From the NCBI GenBank assembly GCA_044869805.1, contig JBIOXV010000107.1, forward strand, positions 8,691-72,690: a stretch of DNA of 64,000 nucleotides, read 5' to 3'. The notes beneath the pieces were generated by a model, which saw nothing but the letters and a program-made list of their open reading frames with translations, had not been told where the DNA came from and searched no databases. Shown here piece by piece: positions 42,376 to 51,464 of the stretch. Within the stretch, counting starts at the first letter, position 1, and every line of letters begins with the position of its first letter. Source of the DNA: CAWDVR01 sp044869805. GTDB lineage: Bacteria; Acidobacteriota; Thermoanaerobaculia; Multivoradales; SZUA-115. The position numbers and the translations under genes were made by a program.

Positions 42376-43283
42376 GCCAGGGAGCCGCCGGAACGGCGCA
42401 ACCCGGTGCCGTCCCTGTCGCCTTGCGACTGGCTCGCCGCTGGGTTTGGCTCTACCGGTTTCGCACTCTGCCCTTCGCGGAATGGCTCTTTTCCCGCGTC
42501 GCCTGCCCGGCCATCGTCTCCTGCCCGTTTGCCGGCGGGCGGCTGTGGGTGGACGTTTCGCGCTCGAGCACCGAGCGGCTGCTGTTCCTCGAAGGCGAGC
42601 GTCTGGTCAGCGAGCGCTTCCTGCTGCGCAGCCTGCTGGCGCCCGGGATGCGGGTCGCCGATGCCGGAGGCAACCTCGGGTACTACGCCTTGCTCCTGGC
42701 CGCGGCCGTGGCCCCGGCCGGCACGGTCCACACCTTCGAGCCCGAGCCCTCGAACCGGGCGCTGCTCGAGCGCACTGTCGCCGACAACGGCCTGGCGGTG
42801 GTCCGGGTCCATGCCGTGGCGCTCGGCGCCGAGGACGGCACCGCCTGCCTCGAGCCCGGAATCAACGGGCAGGTGAGCGACCACGGCCCGATCCGCGTCC
42901 CCCTGCGCCGGCTCGACGAACTGTTTCCGGAGGGGGTCGACTTCCTGAAGATCGACGTCGACGGCTACGAGGGCCAGGTGCTGGCGGGCGCGCGCCAGCT
43001 CCTGGCTCGGTTCCACCCGGTGCTGTTCCTCGAGCTGCATCCGCGGCTGGTCCCGCCGCCATACTCGATCCGAGAGCTGGTTGGAGGCTTGGCTGCGCTC
43101 TACCCCGAAGTCGAGCTGTGGCGGCCCACGAAGGGCGGCGGCCTGCTCGCCAAGCTCCGCGCCCGCTACGGCTCCTCCGGCGTCGAGCGGCTCGCCGACT
43201 CCGAGGCCTTTCTCGCCGCGGTCGAGGCCGGTCGTGAGCGCGACACGTTCTGGGCCGTCTGTGGTCGGCCGCCTGCGCGATGA
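42372..43283 (+). CDS. FkbM-family SAM methyltransferase
   Basis: 303 residues. The SAM site is RVADAGGNLGYYALLLA near residue 95, the acidic strand end is TVHTFEPEP near 119, and the FkbM hallmark VDFLKIDVDGYEGQVLAGA is at about 190-208. FkbM enzymes O-methylate sugars or polyketides; here the neighbours point to sugar methylation. The start overlaps the preceding GT by four bases (ATGA). Confidence 0.87.
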   Translation: MSQGAAGTAQPGAVPVALRLARRWVWLYRFRTLPFAEWLFSRVACPAIVSCPFAGGRLWVDVSRSSTERLLFLEGERLVSERFLLRSLLAPGMRVADAGGNLGYYALLLAAAVAPAGTVHTFEPEPSNRALLERTVADNGLAVVRVHAVALGAEDGTACLEPGINGQVSDHGPIRVPLRRLDELFPEGVDFLKIDVDGYEGQVLAGARQLLARFHPVLFLELHPRLVPPPYSIRELVGGLAALYPEVELWRPTKGGGLLAKLRARYGSSGVERLADSEAFLAAVEAGRERDTFWAVCGRPPAR

Positions 43284-44362
43284 GAGTCCTGCTGGTCAGC
43301 CACCCACCGCTCCTTCCCGAGCTGGGAGCAGCGCAGGTGACCATGAACCTGGCGGCGGCCTTGGCCGCGGCGGGGACCGAGGTCGCGACGTTCTCGCCGG
43401 AGCCGCTCCCTCCGTCCAGCCGCTGGTTCCGTTTCCTCGCTCAGCGCCGAGCCATCGAGCGCTACATCGCTACCCACGGCCCGTTCGACGTCTTAGACAT
43501 GCCTTCGCTGTCGGTGAGCGCGACGATCGCCGCCTCCGGCTTCGTGGTGGCACGGAGCATCCAGCCCGACCTCGACTACCTGCGGCTCGACCTCGCAGCC
43601 GAGCTCCGGCGCCGCCCGTTTCCCTCGCCGCGGCTACCACTCGACGCGCTCGCCGCGGCCTGGCTGGCGCGAGCCATCCGCCGCGGCTTTGCCCGCGCCC
43701 ACCTCGTGCTCTGCATGGGGAGCCTCGAGAGGGCCTCGATGGGCCGGCGGTTTCCGCGCCACGCGAGCAAGCTCGAGCACTACCTGTGCGCCCCGGCCGA
43801 TGCCGAGCGCCCGGCGCTCGCCGAGGTGCGCCGGAGGCGAGCCCGGACCCCGCCTGGCCCGGGCATCCGCTTTCTGTGGCTGGGGCGCTGGGCGGCGCAC
43901 AAGGGTACGGACCGCCTGCTCTGCCTCCTCGCCAGGCGCGCCCGCGAGCGGCCCCAGGACCACTACACGATCGCCGGCTGCGGGCCCGGCGTCGGGCGTG
44001 CCGTGCCGGCCGGGCTCCTCGCCTCGGGCCAGGTGCGCCTGGTCGAGAGCTTCTCGCGCCGCGACCTTCCCACTCTGCTCGCCGAGCACGACGCCGGACT
44101 CTTTACCAGCCACGCCGAGGGCTGGGGGCTGTCCCTCCAAGAGATGCTCGAAAGCGGCATGCCGGTCTTCGCCACCCGGGCCGGCGCGGTCGCCGACCTC
44201 GAACCCTACTTCCCGCGCTCGCTGCAGCCCTTCCCACCGGGAGAGCGGCTGCCGGAAGCGGCCCTCGAAGACCTCGAGGGAAACGGCTACCTCGCGGCCC
44301 TGCGCTGGCAGACGATCGCCGCCGACTACCGGCGGATCGTGGAGGCGAGGCTCGGCAGATGA
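43280..44362 (+). CDS. GT4-family glycosyltransferase
   Basis: 360 residues. Begins MRVLLVSHPPLLPELGAAQ. The donor half contains GIRFLWLGRWAAHKGTDRLL near 195 and HAEGWGLSLQEMLESGMPVF near 276 (E-x7-E). Overlaps both neighbours by four bases. Confidence 0.85.
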   Translation: MRVLLVSHPPLLPELGAAQVTMNLAAALAAAGTEVATFSPEPLPPSSRWFRFLAQRRAIERYIATHGPFDVLDMPSLSVSATIAASGFVVARSIQPDLDYLRLDLAAELRRRPFPSPRLPLDALAAAWLARAIRRGFARAHLVLCMGSLERASMGRRFPRHASKLEHYLCAPADAERPALAEVRRRRARTPPGPGIRFLWLGRWAAHKGTDRLLCLLARRARERPQDHYTIAGCGPGVGRAVPAGLLASGQVRLVESFSRRDLPTLLAEHDAGLFTSHAEGWGLSLQEMLESGMPVFATRAGAVADLEPYFPRSLQPFPPGERLPEAALEDLEGNGYLAALRWQTIAADYRRIVEARLGR

Positions 44363-45489
44363 GGATCTTGACGCTCTCCAACTCTCCCCTCGACCCGGCG
44401 CGGGGTTCGGGCTACGTGGTCTGCGGCTACTGTGAACGGCTCGCGCGGCGCGGCCACCAGGTCCGCGTGCTGGGGCCGCCGGACTTCGAGCCCGGCTACG
44501 GCTGGCGGCGCGCCATCCGCTGGCGCCAAGCGCTCGGCATGGCGCTCGCCACGAGACGAGAGCGGGCCCTTGGCGACTACGACGTGATCGAGATCTACGG
44601 CGGCGAAGCCTGGCTCGCGATCTCCTGGCTGCGGCGGGTCGCCCATCGCCGGTTCCTCGTAGTCAGCCATTCCAACGGCCTCGAGACCCACCTCGTCGAG
44701 ACCCTCCGCGAGACAGGATCCGCAGGCGCCACCGGGCTGAGAAGGCGCTGGTTCCGGCCTCGAGCTCTGCGACTCTACGAGCACACCTTCCGGCGCGCCG
44801 ACGGGCTGGTGATGGTCTCCGATTTCGATCACGCCTATGCCCACGCCCGCGCCTATCAGCCGGAGGCTCGGCTGCTCAGCCTGGAGAACCCGCTGCCGGA
44901 CGCCTTTCTCGATCAGCCGGTCGACCTCGCCCGGCCCCCGGTGCTGGGCTTCTGCGGCTCCTGGCTGCCTATCAAGGGCGTCGAGACACTGGTGCGCGAC
45001 GCGACCCGGCTGCTGACGGAGCTTCCCGCCTGGCGCCTGATGCTGGTCGGCGTGGGAGAGGGCTTCCGCGTCGAGCTGGCTTTTCCCCACGACCTGCTGT
45101 CCCGCATCGAAGTGGTGCCCCATGCCGACCGGATGACCGAGCTGCCGGCGCTCTATCGCCGCATGGCCATACTGGCCATGCCCTCCCTCTACGAGAGCTT
45201 CGGCCTGGTGGCCGCCGAGGCGATGGCGCACGGCTGCGCGGTGGTGGCGACACGGGTTGGTTTCCCTGCCTCCCTGGTGGATGGGGAGGAGGTGCTGCAT
45301 CTCGAGGCCAAGTGCTCGCCGGCGCTCTATCAGGCCGCCCGGCGATTGATGGCCGACGAGGGCCTACGCCGTGCCGTTGCCCGCGGCGGCTGGCGGCGAG
45401 CGCAGAGCCTGCGCTGGGAGGGCGCCGTGGACCGCCTCGAAGCCGCCTACGAAACCTGGCGACGCGAGCTCGCCGGAGGCCGGCGGTGA
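44359..45489 (+). CDS. GT4-family glycosyltransferase
   Basis: 376 residues. Begins MRILTLSNSPLDPARGSGYV. The donor half contains VLGFCGSWLPIKGVETLV near 195 and LYESFGLVAAEAMAHGCAVV near 275 (E-x7-E). It is related to the preceding transferase in layout but not a near duplicate. Overlaps the next gene by four bases. Confidence 0.85.
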   Translation: MRILTLSNSPLDPARGSGYVVCGYCERLARRGHQVRVLGPPDFEPGYGWRRAIRWRQALGMALATRRERALGDYDVIEIYGGEAWLAISWLRRVAHRRFLVVSHSNGLETHLVETLRETGSAGATGLRRRWFRPRALRLYEHTFRRADGLVMVSDFDHAYAHARAYQPEARLLSLENPLPDAFLDQPVDLARPPVLGFCGSWLPIKGVETLVRDATRLLTELPAWRLMLVGVGEGFRVELAFPHDLLSRIEVVPHADRMTELPALYRRMAILAMPSLYESFGLVAAEAMAHGCAVVATRVGFPASLVDGEEVLHLEAKCSPALYQAARRLMADEGLRRAVARGGWRRAQSLRWEGAVDRLEAAYETWRRELAGGRR

Positions 45490-46550
45490 AGCTCACCCAG
45501 GTGGTGCCGCGGCTGCCGCCGCCGCCCGAAGGGATTGGTTCGTATGCGCTGTCCCTCGCCGGCGCGCTCGCATCGCGCTGCGCGGTCGAGAGCCGCTTCG
45601 TACTGCCGGTGGCCATGGCCCAGGCCACCGACTTCGGAGAGCTCCCGGCAGCCGCGATCGAGCCCCACGCCGCCGAGCTGGAGGAGGCGCTGTCGGACTG
45701 CGACGCGCCGGTGCTCGTCCACTACGCCAACTACGGCTACGAGCGCCGCGGCTGCCCGCGCTGGCTGCTCGAGGGGCTGACCCGCTGGCTCGCCGCGGGC
45801 CGTGACCGCCGGCTGGTCACCTTCTTCCACGAGGTCTACGCCAGCGGCCCGCCCTGGCGCAGCTCGTTCTGGCTCCGGCCCGTGCAGCGGCGAATCGCCG
45901 CCTCCCTGGCCCGTGCCTCCGCCGTGACCTCGACCAGCCTCGAGCTCTACGCGGAGATGCTAGGCCCCTGGGTCGAGCGCGCGCCCATCGTGCTGCCGGT
46001 GTTCTCGACCATCGGCGAACCCGAGGAGCTGCCGCCGTGGGGGGAGCGGCCAGCGCGGCTGGTGGTCTTCGGAGGCCGGGGAGCGAGAGAGGCGGCCTTC
46101 GGCCCGCTCGCGGCGGAGCTCGAGCTCGCCTGCCGGCGGCTCGGCATCGAGGAGGTCTGCGACGTGGGGCCGCCGGTCGCCTCCGTTCCGGACCGTGTGG
46201 GCCCGGCCGAGGTCGTGCGGCACGGCGTGCTGCCGGCAGCCGAGGCCAGCGCCTTGCTGCTCACGGCCCGCGCCGGCTACCTGGCCTACCCGGCCTACTT
46301 CCTTCCCAAGTCGACGATCTTCGCCGCCTATGCCGCGCACGGGGTGCTCGCGGTGCGCGGCTGGCCGCGCCGAGAGCGCCTGCAGGCCGGGCTCTTGGGG
46401 GGCGAGCTCGCGCCGGGGGCCCACTACTGGGAACCGGCCGGCGGACTGCTCGCGGGCCTCGGCGCCATCGCCGCCGCGGCCCGCGCCTGGTACGCGCGCC
46501 ACCGCCTCGAGGCGCAGGCGAAGGCCTTCCGCGACTGGCTGTTCCCATGA
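45486..46550 (+). CDS. Divergent GT4-like glycosyltransferase
   Basis: 354 residues starting with GTG. The N-terminal half is GT-B-like (MKLTQVVPRLPPPPEGIGSYA; VTFFHEVYASGPPW). The usual E-x7-E motif is absent from the C-terminal half: the corresponding segment reads PAYFLPKSTIFAAYAAHGVL, with Lys-Ser-Thr where the first Glu region is expected. It may be an inactive partner or use a different donor mode. Position inside the operon supports a role in the same polysaccharide. Confidence 0.7.
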   Translation: MKLTQVVPRLPPPPEGIGSYALSLAGALASRCAVESRFVLPVAMAQATDFGELPAAAIEPHAAELEEALSDCDAPVLVHYANYGYERRGCPRWLLEGLTRWLAAGRDRRLVTFFHEVYASGPPWRSSFWLRPVQRRIAASLARASAVTSTSLELYAEMLGPWVERAPIVLPVFSTIGEPEELPPWGERPARLVVFGGRGAREAAFGPLAAELELACRRLGIEEVCDVGPPVASVPDRVGPAEVVRHGVLPAAEASALLLTARAGYLAYPAYFLPKSTIFAAYAAHGVLAVRGWPRRERLQAGLLGGELAPGAHYWEPAGGLLAGLGAIAAAARAWYARHRLEAQAKAFRDWLFP

Positions 46551-47596
46551 GGCTGCTGCTCTACTCGCCCGCCTTCCATCCTGCGGTGGGCGGTCTCGAG
46601 ACGGTCGTGTCGCTGCTGGCGGAGGGCTTCGCGCGACGCGGGCACCAGGTGGTGGTGGTCTGCCTCACTCGCAGCCCCGAACCGGACCGCGCCGCCTATC
46701 GCGTGGTGCGGCGGCCGAAGGCCCGTGAGCTCTTCGCCCTCACCCGCTGGTGCGAGGTCTTCTTCCAGGCCAACGTCAGCCTCAAAGGGCTGTGGCCGCT
46801 CGCACTCGCGCCGCGGCCGTGGGTGGTTTCCCATCACAGTTGGTATCGCGGCGGCGACGGCCGTCGGGGCCTCCGCGATCGGCTCAAACGACGCCTGCTG
46901 TCCCGCGCCGCGCTCTCGATCGCGGTCTCCGAGGCCATGGCGCGCGACCTCGCCACGCCGCCCGCGGCCTCGCGATCGATCGTCATCGGCAACCCCTACC
47001 GCGACGACCTCTTCCGCCGGCTGCCGGGAATCGCGCGCGACCGCGACCTCGTCTTCGTCGGCCGGCTGGTGTCGGACAAGGGGGTGGACGTGCTGCTCGC
47101 GGCTTTGGGCGAGCTCGCGCGCCGCGGCTTGCGGCCGGGTTTGACCGTGATCGGCGGCGGGCCCGAGGAGCCGAGGCTGCGCGAGCAGGCTCAGGGCCTG
47201 GGGCTCGTGCCGCGGGTGCGCTTCGCGGGCACGCTCGCCGGTGAGGCGCTGGTCGCGGAGCTCAACCGCCACCGCATCCTGGTGGCGCCGTCGCGATACC
47301 ATGAGCCCTTCGGCCTGGTCGCTCTCGAAGGGATCGCCTGCGGCTGCGCGGTGGTGGGCACGGCGGGCGGCGGGCTGCCGGAGGCGATCGGGCCGTGCGG
47401 CGTCACAGTGCCAAACGGCGACGCCGGGGCCCTGGCCGATGCGCTCGCCGAGCTCGCGGCCGCACCCGAGCGCCTCGCCGAGCTCCAGGCCGCGGCCGCC
47501 GCGCACCTGGCGAAGCACTCGGCCGACCGCGTGGTGGACGCCTACCTGGAAGCGCTGCGGGGCGTGCTCGAGCGCCCGACGGGAAAGAGATCGTGA
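46547..47596 (+). CDS. GT4-family glycosyltransferase
   Basis: 349 residues. Begins MRLLLYSPAFHPAVGGLETV, the typical Gly-rich acceptor loop. Donor half: DLVFVGRLVSDKGVDVLLAA near 166 and YHEPFGLVALEGIACGCAVV near 250 (E-x7-E). Overlaps both neighbours. Confidence 0.87.
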   Translation: MRLLLYSPAFHPAVGGLETVVSLLAEGFARRGHQVVVVCLTRSPEPDRAAYRVVRRPKARELFALTRWCEVFFQANVSLKGLWPLALAPRPWVVSHHSWYRGGDGRRGLRDRLKRRLLSRAALSIAVSEAMARDLATPPAASRSIVIGNPYRDDLFRRLPGIARDRDLVFVGRLVSDKGVDVLLAALGELARRGLRPGLTVIGGGPEEPRLREQAQGLGLVPRVRFAGTLAGEALVAELNRHRILVAPSRYHEPFGLVALEGIACGCAVVGTAGGGLPEAIGPCGVTVPNGDAGALADALAELAAAPERLAELQAAAAAHLAKHSADRVVDAYLEALRGVLERPTGKRS

Positions 47597-48996
47597 CCCG
47601 CTACCTCATCCTCCTCGCCGGCGCCGGCGCCGTGGCCTGGGCCATGGCTCGCTGGCGGCTCGGCGTGCAGGCGGCGCTGGTGCTGGTGGTCCTCGAAGGG
47701 GCGATCCGCAAGTGGCTGGTGCCGGGCTCGCAGGACCTGGTCTACTTCGCCAAGGACGCGCTGCTCATCGGTTGCTATCTGGGCTTCCTCACCTCGCCGG
47801 CCCGCCAGCGGCTGGGCGCGCTGGTGCCGCCGGCGATCATCGCCTCCTTGGTCGGTGGCGCCGCCCTCGGCGCCCTGCAGATTTTCAACCCCAACCTGCC
47901 CAACCTGCTGGTGGGGATTCTCGGCTTCAAGGCGTACTTCCTCTACGCGCCCTTGCTGTGGGTGGTGCCGGCCGCCTTCGACACCGACGTCGAGCTGGCG
48001 CGCTTCCTCAAGCGTTACCTGGTGCTCGCCATCCCCGTCGGGCTGCTGGCCCTGGCGCAGTTCAGGAGCCCGGCCGACAGCGCCTTGAACGTCTATGCCC
48101 GCGGTGCCGCCGGCGTCTACGCCACCACCTTCGGCACGTCGTCCCAAGTGCGGGTCACTGGCACTTTCTCCTACATCTCGGGGTATTCCTCCTACGTGCT
48201 GGCGATTGCCATCCTGGTGCTGGCGGTGCTCGCCGCCACCCGTTGGCGGCTCAAGGGCAACTGGATCGCCTACGGCGCCCTGGGCCTCACCCTGCTCGGC
48301 ATGCTGATGACCGGCTCGCGGGGGCCAGTCTTCATGCTGGTGTTGCTGCTGCCGCTCTACGGCTGGCTGAGCCTGGCCCGCGAGCGCGACCAAGCTTCGG
48401 CCATGGGCCGCCTCCTGCTCGGCCTCGGGCTGATCGCCATGCTGCTCAACTACGTGGGCTCGGACGCCATCGAGGCCTTCTACGGCCGGGCTGCCGGCGC
48501 GACCGATCTCGGCTCGCGCCTGGCGACGCCATTCCTGGGCCCCATGAAGTCGCTCGAACCGGCCGGCGTCGCCGGTTTCGGCATCGGCGCCACCCACCAG
48601 ACGGCCGCCGCCGTGACCAAGAGCCTGGTGCCGTATAGCTGGATGCGGGGTCACATGCTGGAGGACGAGCCAGGCCGCATCATGCTCGAGCTGGGTATCG
48701 TGGGCTTCCTGCTCACTTACTTCCTGCGCCTCTACCTGGTGGTCTTCGCGCTGGGCCAGGTGTTCGTGCTGCGCACTCCATTCCACCGCGCGGTCGCCAC
48801 CTCCTGCGTGCTCTTCTTCCTCGCCCATCTGCCCGGCGGCATCGTCTTCAACGTCACCGCCGGGGTCTACTACTGGTTCTTCGCCGGCCTGCTGATGGCG
48901 GTGCTGCGGCTCGACCGCCTGCCGGCGTGGGCGCCCGCCTCCCCTCGCCTGCGCCCGGCGGCCGGCCGGCCCTGGCTGCTCCGCCCCGAGAATTGA
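47593..48996 (+). CDS. Wzy-like polysaccharide polymerase / O-antigen ligase-like membrane protein
   Basis: 467 residues with about eleven helices. A large periplasmic loop around residues 150-200 and the segment MLMTGSRGPVFMLVLLLPLYGW near 238-258 match O-antigen polymerase/ligase proteins. A C-terminal periplasmic region with GIGATHQTA and HMLEDEPGRIMLELG precedes the last helices. It is the better placed polymerase candidate of the two in the window (the other is at 24353) because it lies among the transferases. The GTG start overlaps the previous stop. Confidence 0.8.
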   Translation: MTRYLILLAGAGAVAWAMARWRLGVQAALVLVVLEGAIRKWLVPGSQDLVYFAKDALLIGCYLGFLTSPARQRLGALVPPAIIASLVGGAALGALQIFNPNLPNLLVGILGFKAYFLYAPLLWVVPAAFDTDVELARFLKRYLVLAIPVGLLALAQFRSPADSALNVYARGAAGVYATTFGTSSQVRVTGTFSYISGYSSYVLAIAILVLAVLAATRWRLKGNWIAYGALGLTLLGMLMTGSRGPVFMLVLLLPLYGWLSLARERDQASAMGRLLLGLGLIAMLLNYVGSDAIEAFYGRAAGATDLGSRLATPFLGPMKSLEPAGVAGFGIGATHQTAAAVTKSLVPYSWMRGHMLEDEPGRIMLELGIVGFLLTYFLRLYLVVFALGQVFVLRTPFHRAVATSCVLFFLAHLPGGIVFNVTAGVYYWFFAGLLMAVLRLDRLPAWAPASPRLRPAAGRPWLLRPEN

Positions 48997-50231
48997 AAGT
49001 CCTGGTCACCCATCCCGGCCGTCAGCACTCTCACCAGGCGGCGCTGGCGCTGGAGCGCGCCGGCATGCTGGCGGGGTACTGGTCCGGCGTGCCGAGCCTG
49101 GCGCGGCACGGGCGCTTCGTACCGCGCCCGCTCTGGCGCCGCCTGGTGCGCTACGCGCCCCTCGAGCTGCCGCCCGAGCGGGTGCGCTGGTACGCCTGGC
49201 CTCCCGTGTTGCGCCGCCTGGCCGACGCCGCGCTGCCCGCCGCCGCCGCCAGCCAGTTGGACTTCGCCGCCTGCCGCCTGTTCGACCGCTGGGCCGCCCG
49301 CCGGCTCGCCTCGACCGGCGCGGGCGCCGTCCTCGCGTGCGAGATCTCGGCGCTGGAGACGTTTCGTGTGGCCAGGGCGCGCGGCTTGCGCACGCTGCTC
49401 GACGCGCCCTCGATCCACCACGCGGCGCAGGACCGGTTGCACGGGTTCACCGAGCCCGCGGCGCTGCACCGGCGTATCACGGCGGTCAAGGACCGTGAGA
49501 TCGAGCTCGCCGATGCCGTGCTCACCGTGTCCGAGCTCGCCCGCGAGACCTACCTCGAGGCCGGCGTGCCGCCCGAGCGCGTGCTCGCCATTCCGCTGGG
49601 CGCCGACACCGAGCTCTTCTCGCCCGGCGAGCCGGAGGCGGCAGGCGGGGCTGCGGTCGCGGAGGGTGGCGGCGGCTTCCGCTTCGTGTTCTCCGGCGCC
49701 ATGATCCGCCGCAAGGGCTTCGATCTCCTGTTGCAGGCGTTCGTCAGGGCGCGGCAGGAGGTGCCGGACGCCCGCCTGGTGATCGCCGGCCCGGCCGGGG
49801 ACGCGGCCGGCGAGCTGGAGCGCGGCGACCGCAGCGGCATCGAGCTCACGGGCTCCCTGCCCCAGGCCGAGCTCGCCCGCCTCTTCCGCGCCGCGGACTG
49901 CCTGGTGCTGCCCTCGCGAAACGATTCCTATGGCATGGTGGTGGCCGAAGCCCTGGCCTGCGGGCTGCCGGTGATCGCCTCGCGCATGGTGGGTGCCAAG
50001 GGCCTGATCGTGGAAGGCGAGAGCGGCTGGATCGTGCCGGTGGAGGACGTCGACGCGCTCGCGGATCGCATGGCCTGGTGCGCCCGCCATCCCCGCGAGG
50101 TACGGGCGATGCGGCCTGCCTGCCGCGAGGCCGCGGCGGCCGCCACCTGGCCGGCCTACCAGCGGCGCTTCGCGCGGGCGATCGGCGGCCTCCTCGCCGG
50201 CGACCCCGCGCTCGCAGACCCCATGCCATGA
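48993..50231 (+). CDS. GT4-family glycosyltransferase
   Basis: 412 residues from a TTG that overlaps the polymerase stop (TTGA), giving MKVLVTHPGRQHSHQAALAL. Donor half: RFVFSGAMIRRKGFDLLLQA near 230 and RNDSYGMVVAEALACGLPVI near 309 (E-x7-E). The frame is open upstream to 48927, but that part only shadows the polymerase gene. Confidence 0.85.
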   Translation: MKVLVTHPGRQHSHQAALALERAGMLAGYWSGVPSLARHGRFVPRPLWRRLVRYAPLELPPERVRWYAWPPVLRRLADAALPAAAASQLDFAACRLFDRWAARRLASTGAGAVLACEISALETFRVARARGLRTLLDAPSIHHAAQDRLHGFTEPAALHRRITAVKDREIELADAVLTVSELARETYLEAGVPPERVLAIPLGADTELFSPGEPEAAGGAAVAEGGGGFRFVFSGAMIRRKGFDLLLQAFVRARQEVPDARLVIAGPAGDAAGELERGDRSGIELTGSLPQAELARLFRAADCLVLPSRNDSYGMVVAEALACGLPVIASRMVGAKGLIVEGESGWIVPVEDVDALADRMAWCARHPREVRAMRPACREAAAAATWPAYQRRFARAIGGLLAGDPALADPMP

Positions 50232-51409
50232 AGCTCCTGCACGTGGTGCCCACCTACGTCCCGGCGCGCCGCCACGGCGGGCCGGCGCTCGCCGTTCACG
50301 GCCTGGCGCGGGCGCTCGCCGCGCTCGGCCACCAGGTGACGGTGCTCACCACCGACGTCGACGGCGACGAGCGGCTCGACGTGCCCCTGGGCCGCGCGGT
50401 GCCGAGAGATGGCGTCGAGGTCCTCTACTTCCCGGTGCACTGGCCGCGGCGGCTGTACCGCTCGCCGGGCCTTGCTCGCGAGGCGCGGCGGCGGCTCCCG
50501 GGCTTCGACGTCGCCCACCTGCACTCGGTCTTCCTCGCCCCCACCTCGGCGGTGGCGCGCGCCGCCGAGCGGGCGGGCATCCCCTACCTGGTGGCACCGC
50601 GCGGCATGCTGGTGCCGGAGCTGATCCGGCGGCGGGGCCGGTGGCGCAAGACGTGGTGGCTGCGGCTGGTCGAGCGGCGCACGATCGCGCGCGCCGCCGG
50701 CCTGCACGTGACCGGCGACCTCGAGGCCGACGACGTGGCGCGGCTCGGCCTCCTCCTGCCCGCCGTGTACCGCGTGCCCAACGGCATCGACCCGGCGGAT
50801 TTGCGGCTCGACCCGGCCGCCTCCCTGTCCGGGCCGGTGCGCGCCGCGCTGACTCGAGGCACCTTCCTGCTGGTCCTCGGCCGGCTGTCGTGGAAGAAGG
50901 GCATCGACCGCCTGATCGCCGCCCTGCCCCAGGTTTCCGGGATCGCGCTGGTGGTGGCCGGCAACGACGAGGAGGGCCTGACGCCGGCCCTGGCGCGCCA
51001 GGCGGCCGAGCTCTCGGTGGCCGATCGCGTGCTGTTCACCGGCGCGGTGGAGGGCGCCGAGAAGGCGGCGCTGCTCCACGCCGCGAGCCTGCTGGTGCTG
51101 CCCTCGCACTCCGAGAACTTCGGCAACGTGGTGCTCGAGGCCATGGCCGTCGGGCGGGCGGTGGTGGTGACGCCCGAGGTGGGCCTCGCCTGCGTAGTGG
51201 CCGAGGCCGGGGCCGGCCTGGTGGTCCCCGGCGAGCCCGAGGCGCTGGCCCAGGCGCTCGCCGAGCTGCTGGCCGCCAGGGAGCGGCGCGAAGAGATGGG
51301 GCGCCGCGGCATGGCGGCGGCCCTCGGCCGCTTCGGCTGGCCGGCGGTGGCGCGGCAGATGGTGGAGGTCTACGAGGAGGTAGCGAGGAAGCGCGTCGCT
51401 CGTGGATAG
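50228..51409 (+). CDS. GT4-family glycosyltransferase
   Basis: 393 residues. Begins MKLLHVVPTYVPARRHGGPA. Donor half: FLLVLGRLSWKKGIDRLIAA near 215 and HSENFGNVVLEAMAVGRAVV near 296 (E-x7-E). Last gene of the tightly coupled run that began at 39971; a hairpin follows. Confidence 0.87.
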   Translation: MKLLHVVPTYVPARRHGGPALAVHGLARALAALGHQVTVLTTDVDGDERLDVPLGRAVPRDGVEVLYFPVHWPRRLYRSPGLAREARRRLPGFDVAHLHSVFLAPTSAVARAAERAGIPYLVAPRGMLVPELIRRRGRWRKTWWLRLVERRTIARAAGLHVTGDLEADDVARLGLLLPAVYRVPNGIDPADLRLDPAASLSGPVRAALTRGTFLLVLGRLSWKKGIDRLIAALPQVSGIALVVAGNDEEGLTPALARQAAELSVADRVLFTGAVEGAEKAALLHAASLLVLPSHSENFGNVVLEAMAVGRAVVVTPEVGLACVVAEAGAGLVVPGEPEALAQALAELLAARERREEMGRRGMAAALGRFGWPAVARQMVEVYEEVARKRVARG

Positions 51410-51420
51410 ACCGCGGGGCA

Positions 51421-51450
51421 AGCAGCCCGTGTCCCCGCCGCAGGGCTGCT
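51421..51450 (+). terminator. Hairpin between two glycosyltransferase genes
   Basis: AGCAGCCC (51421-51428) and GGGCTGCT (51443-51450) form a perfect 8-bp stem with a 14-base loop, twelve bases after the previous stop and without a U-tract. Its last T is the first base of a TAAGCT -10 candidate. It may partially terminate or protect the upstream message. Confidence 0.42.
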
Positions 51451-51455
51451 AAGCT
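51447..51455 (+). promoter_or_regulatory. Extended -10 element before the glycosyltransferase at 51465
   Basis: TGCTAAGCT (TGN plus TAAGCT at 51450-51455) lies nine bases before an ATG that has no Shine-Dalgarno, so a leaderless transcript is likely. No -35 consensus is visible. It would reset transcription of the second half of the sugar operon. Confidence 0.38.
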
Positions 51456-51464
51456 ATCTCCTTT

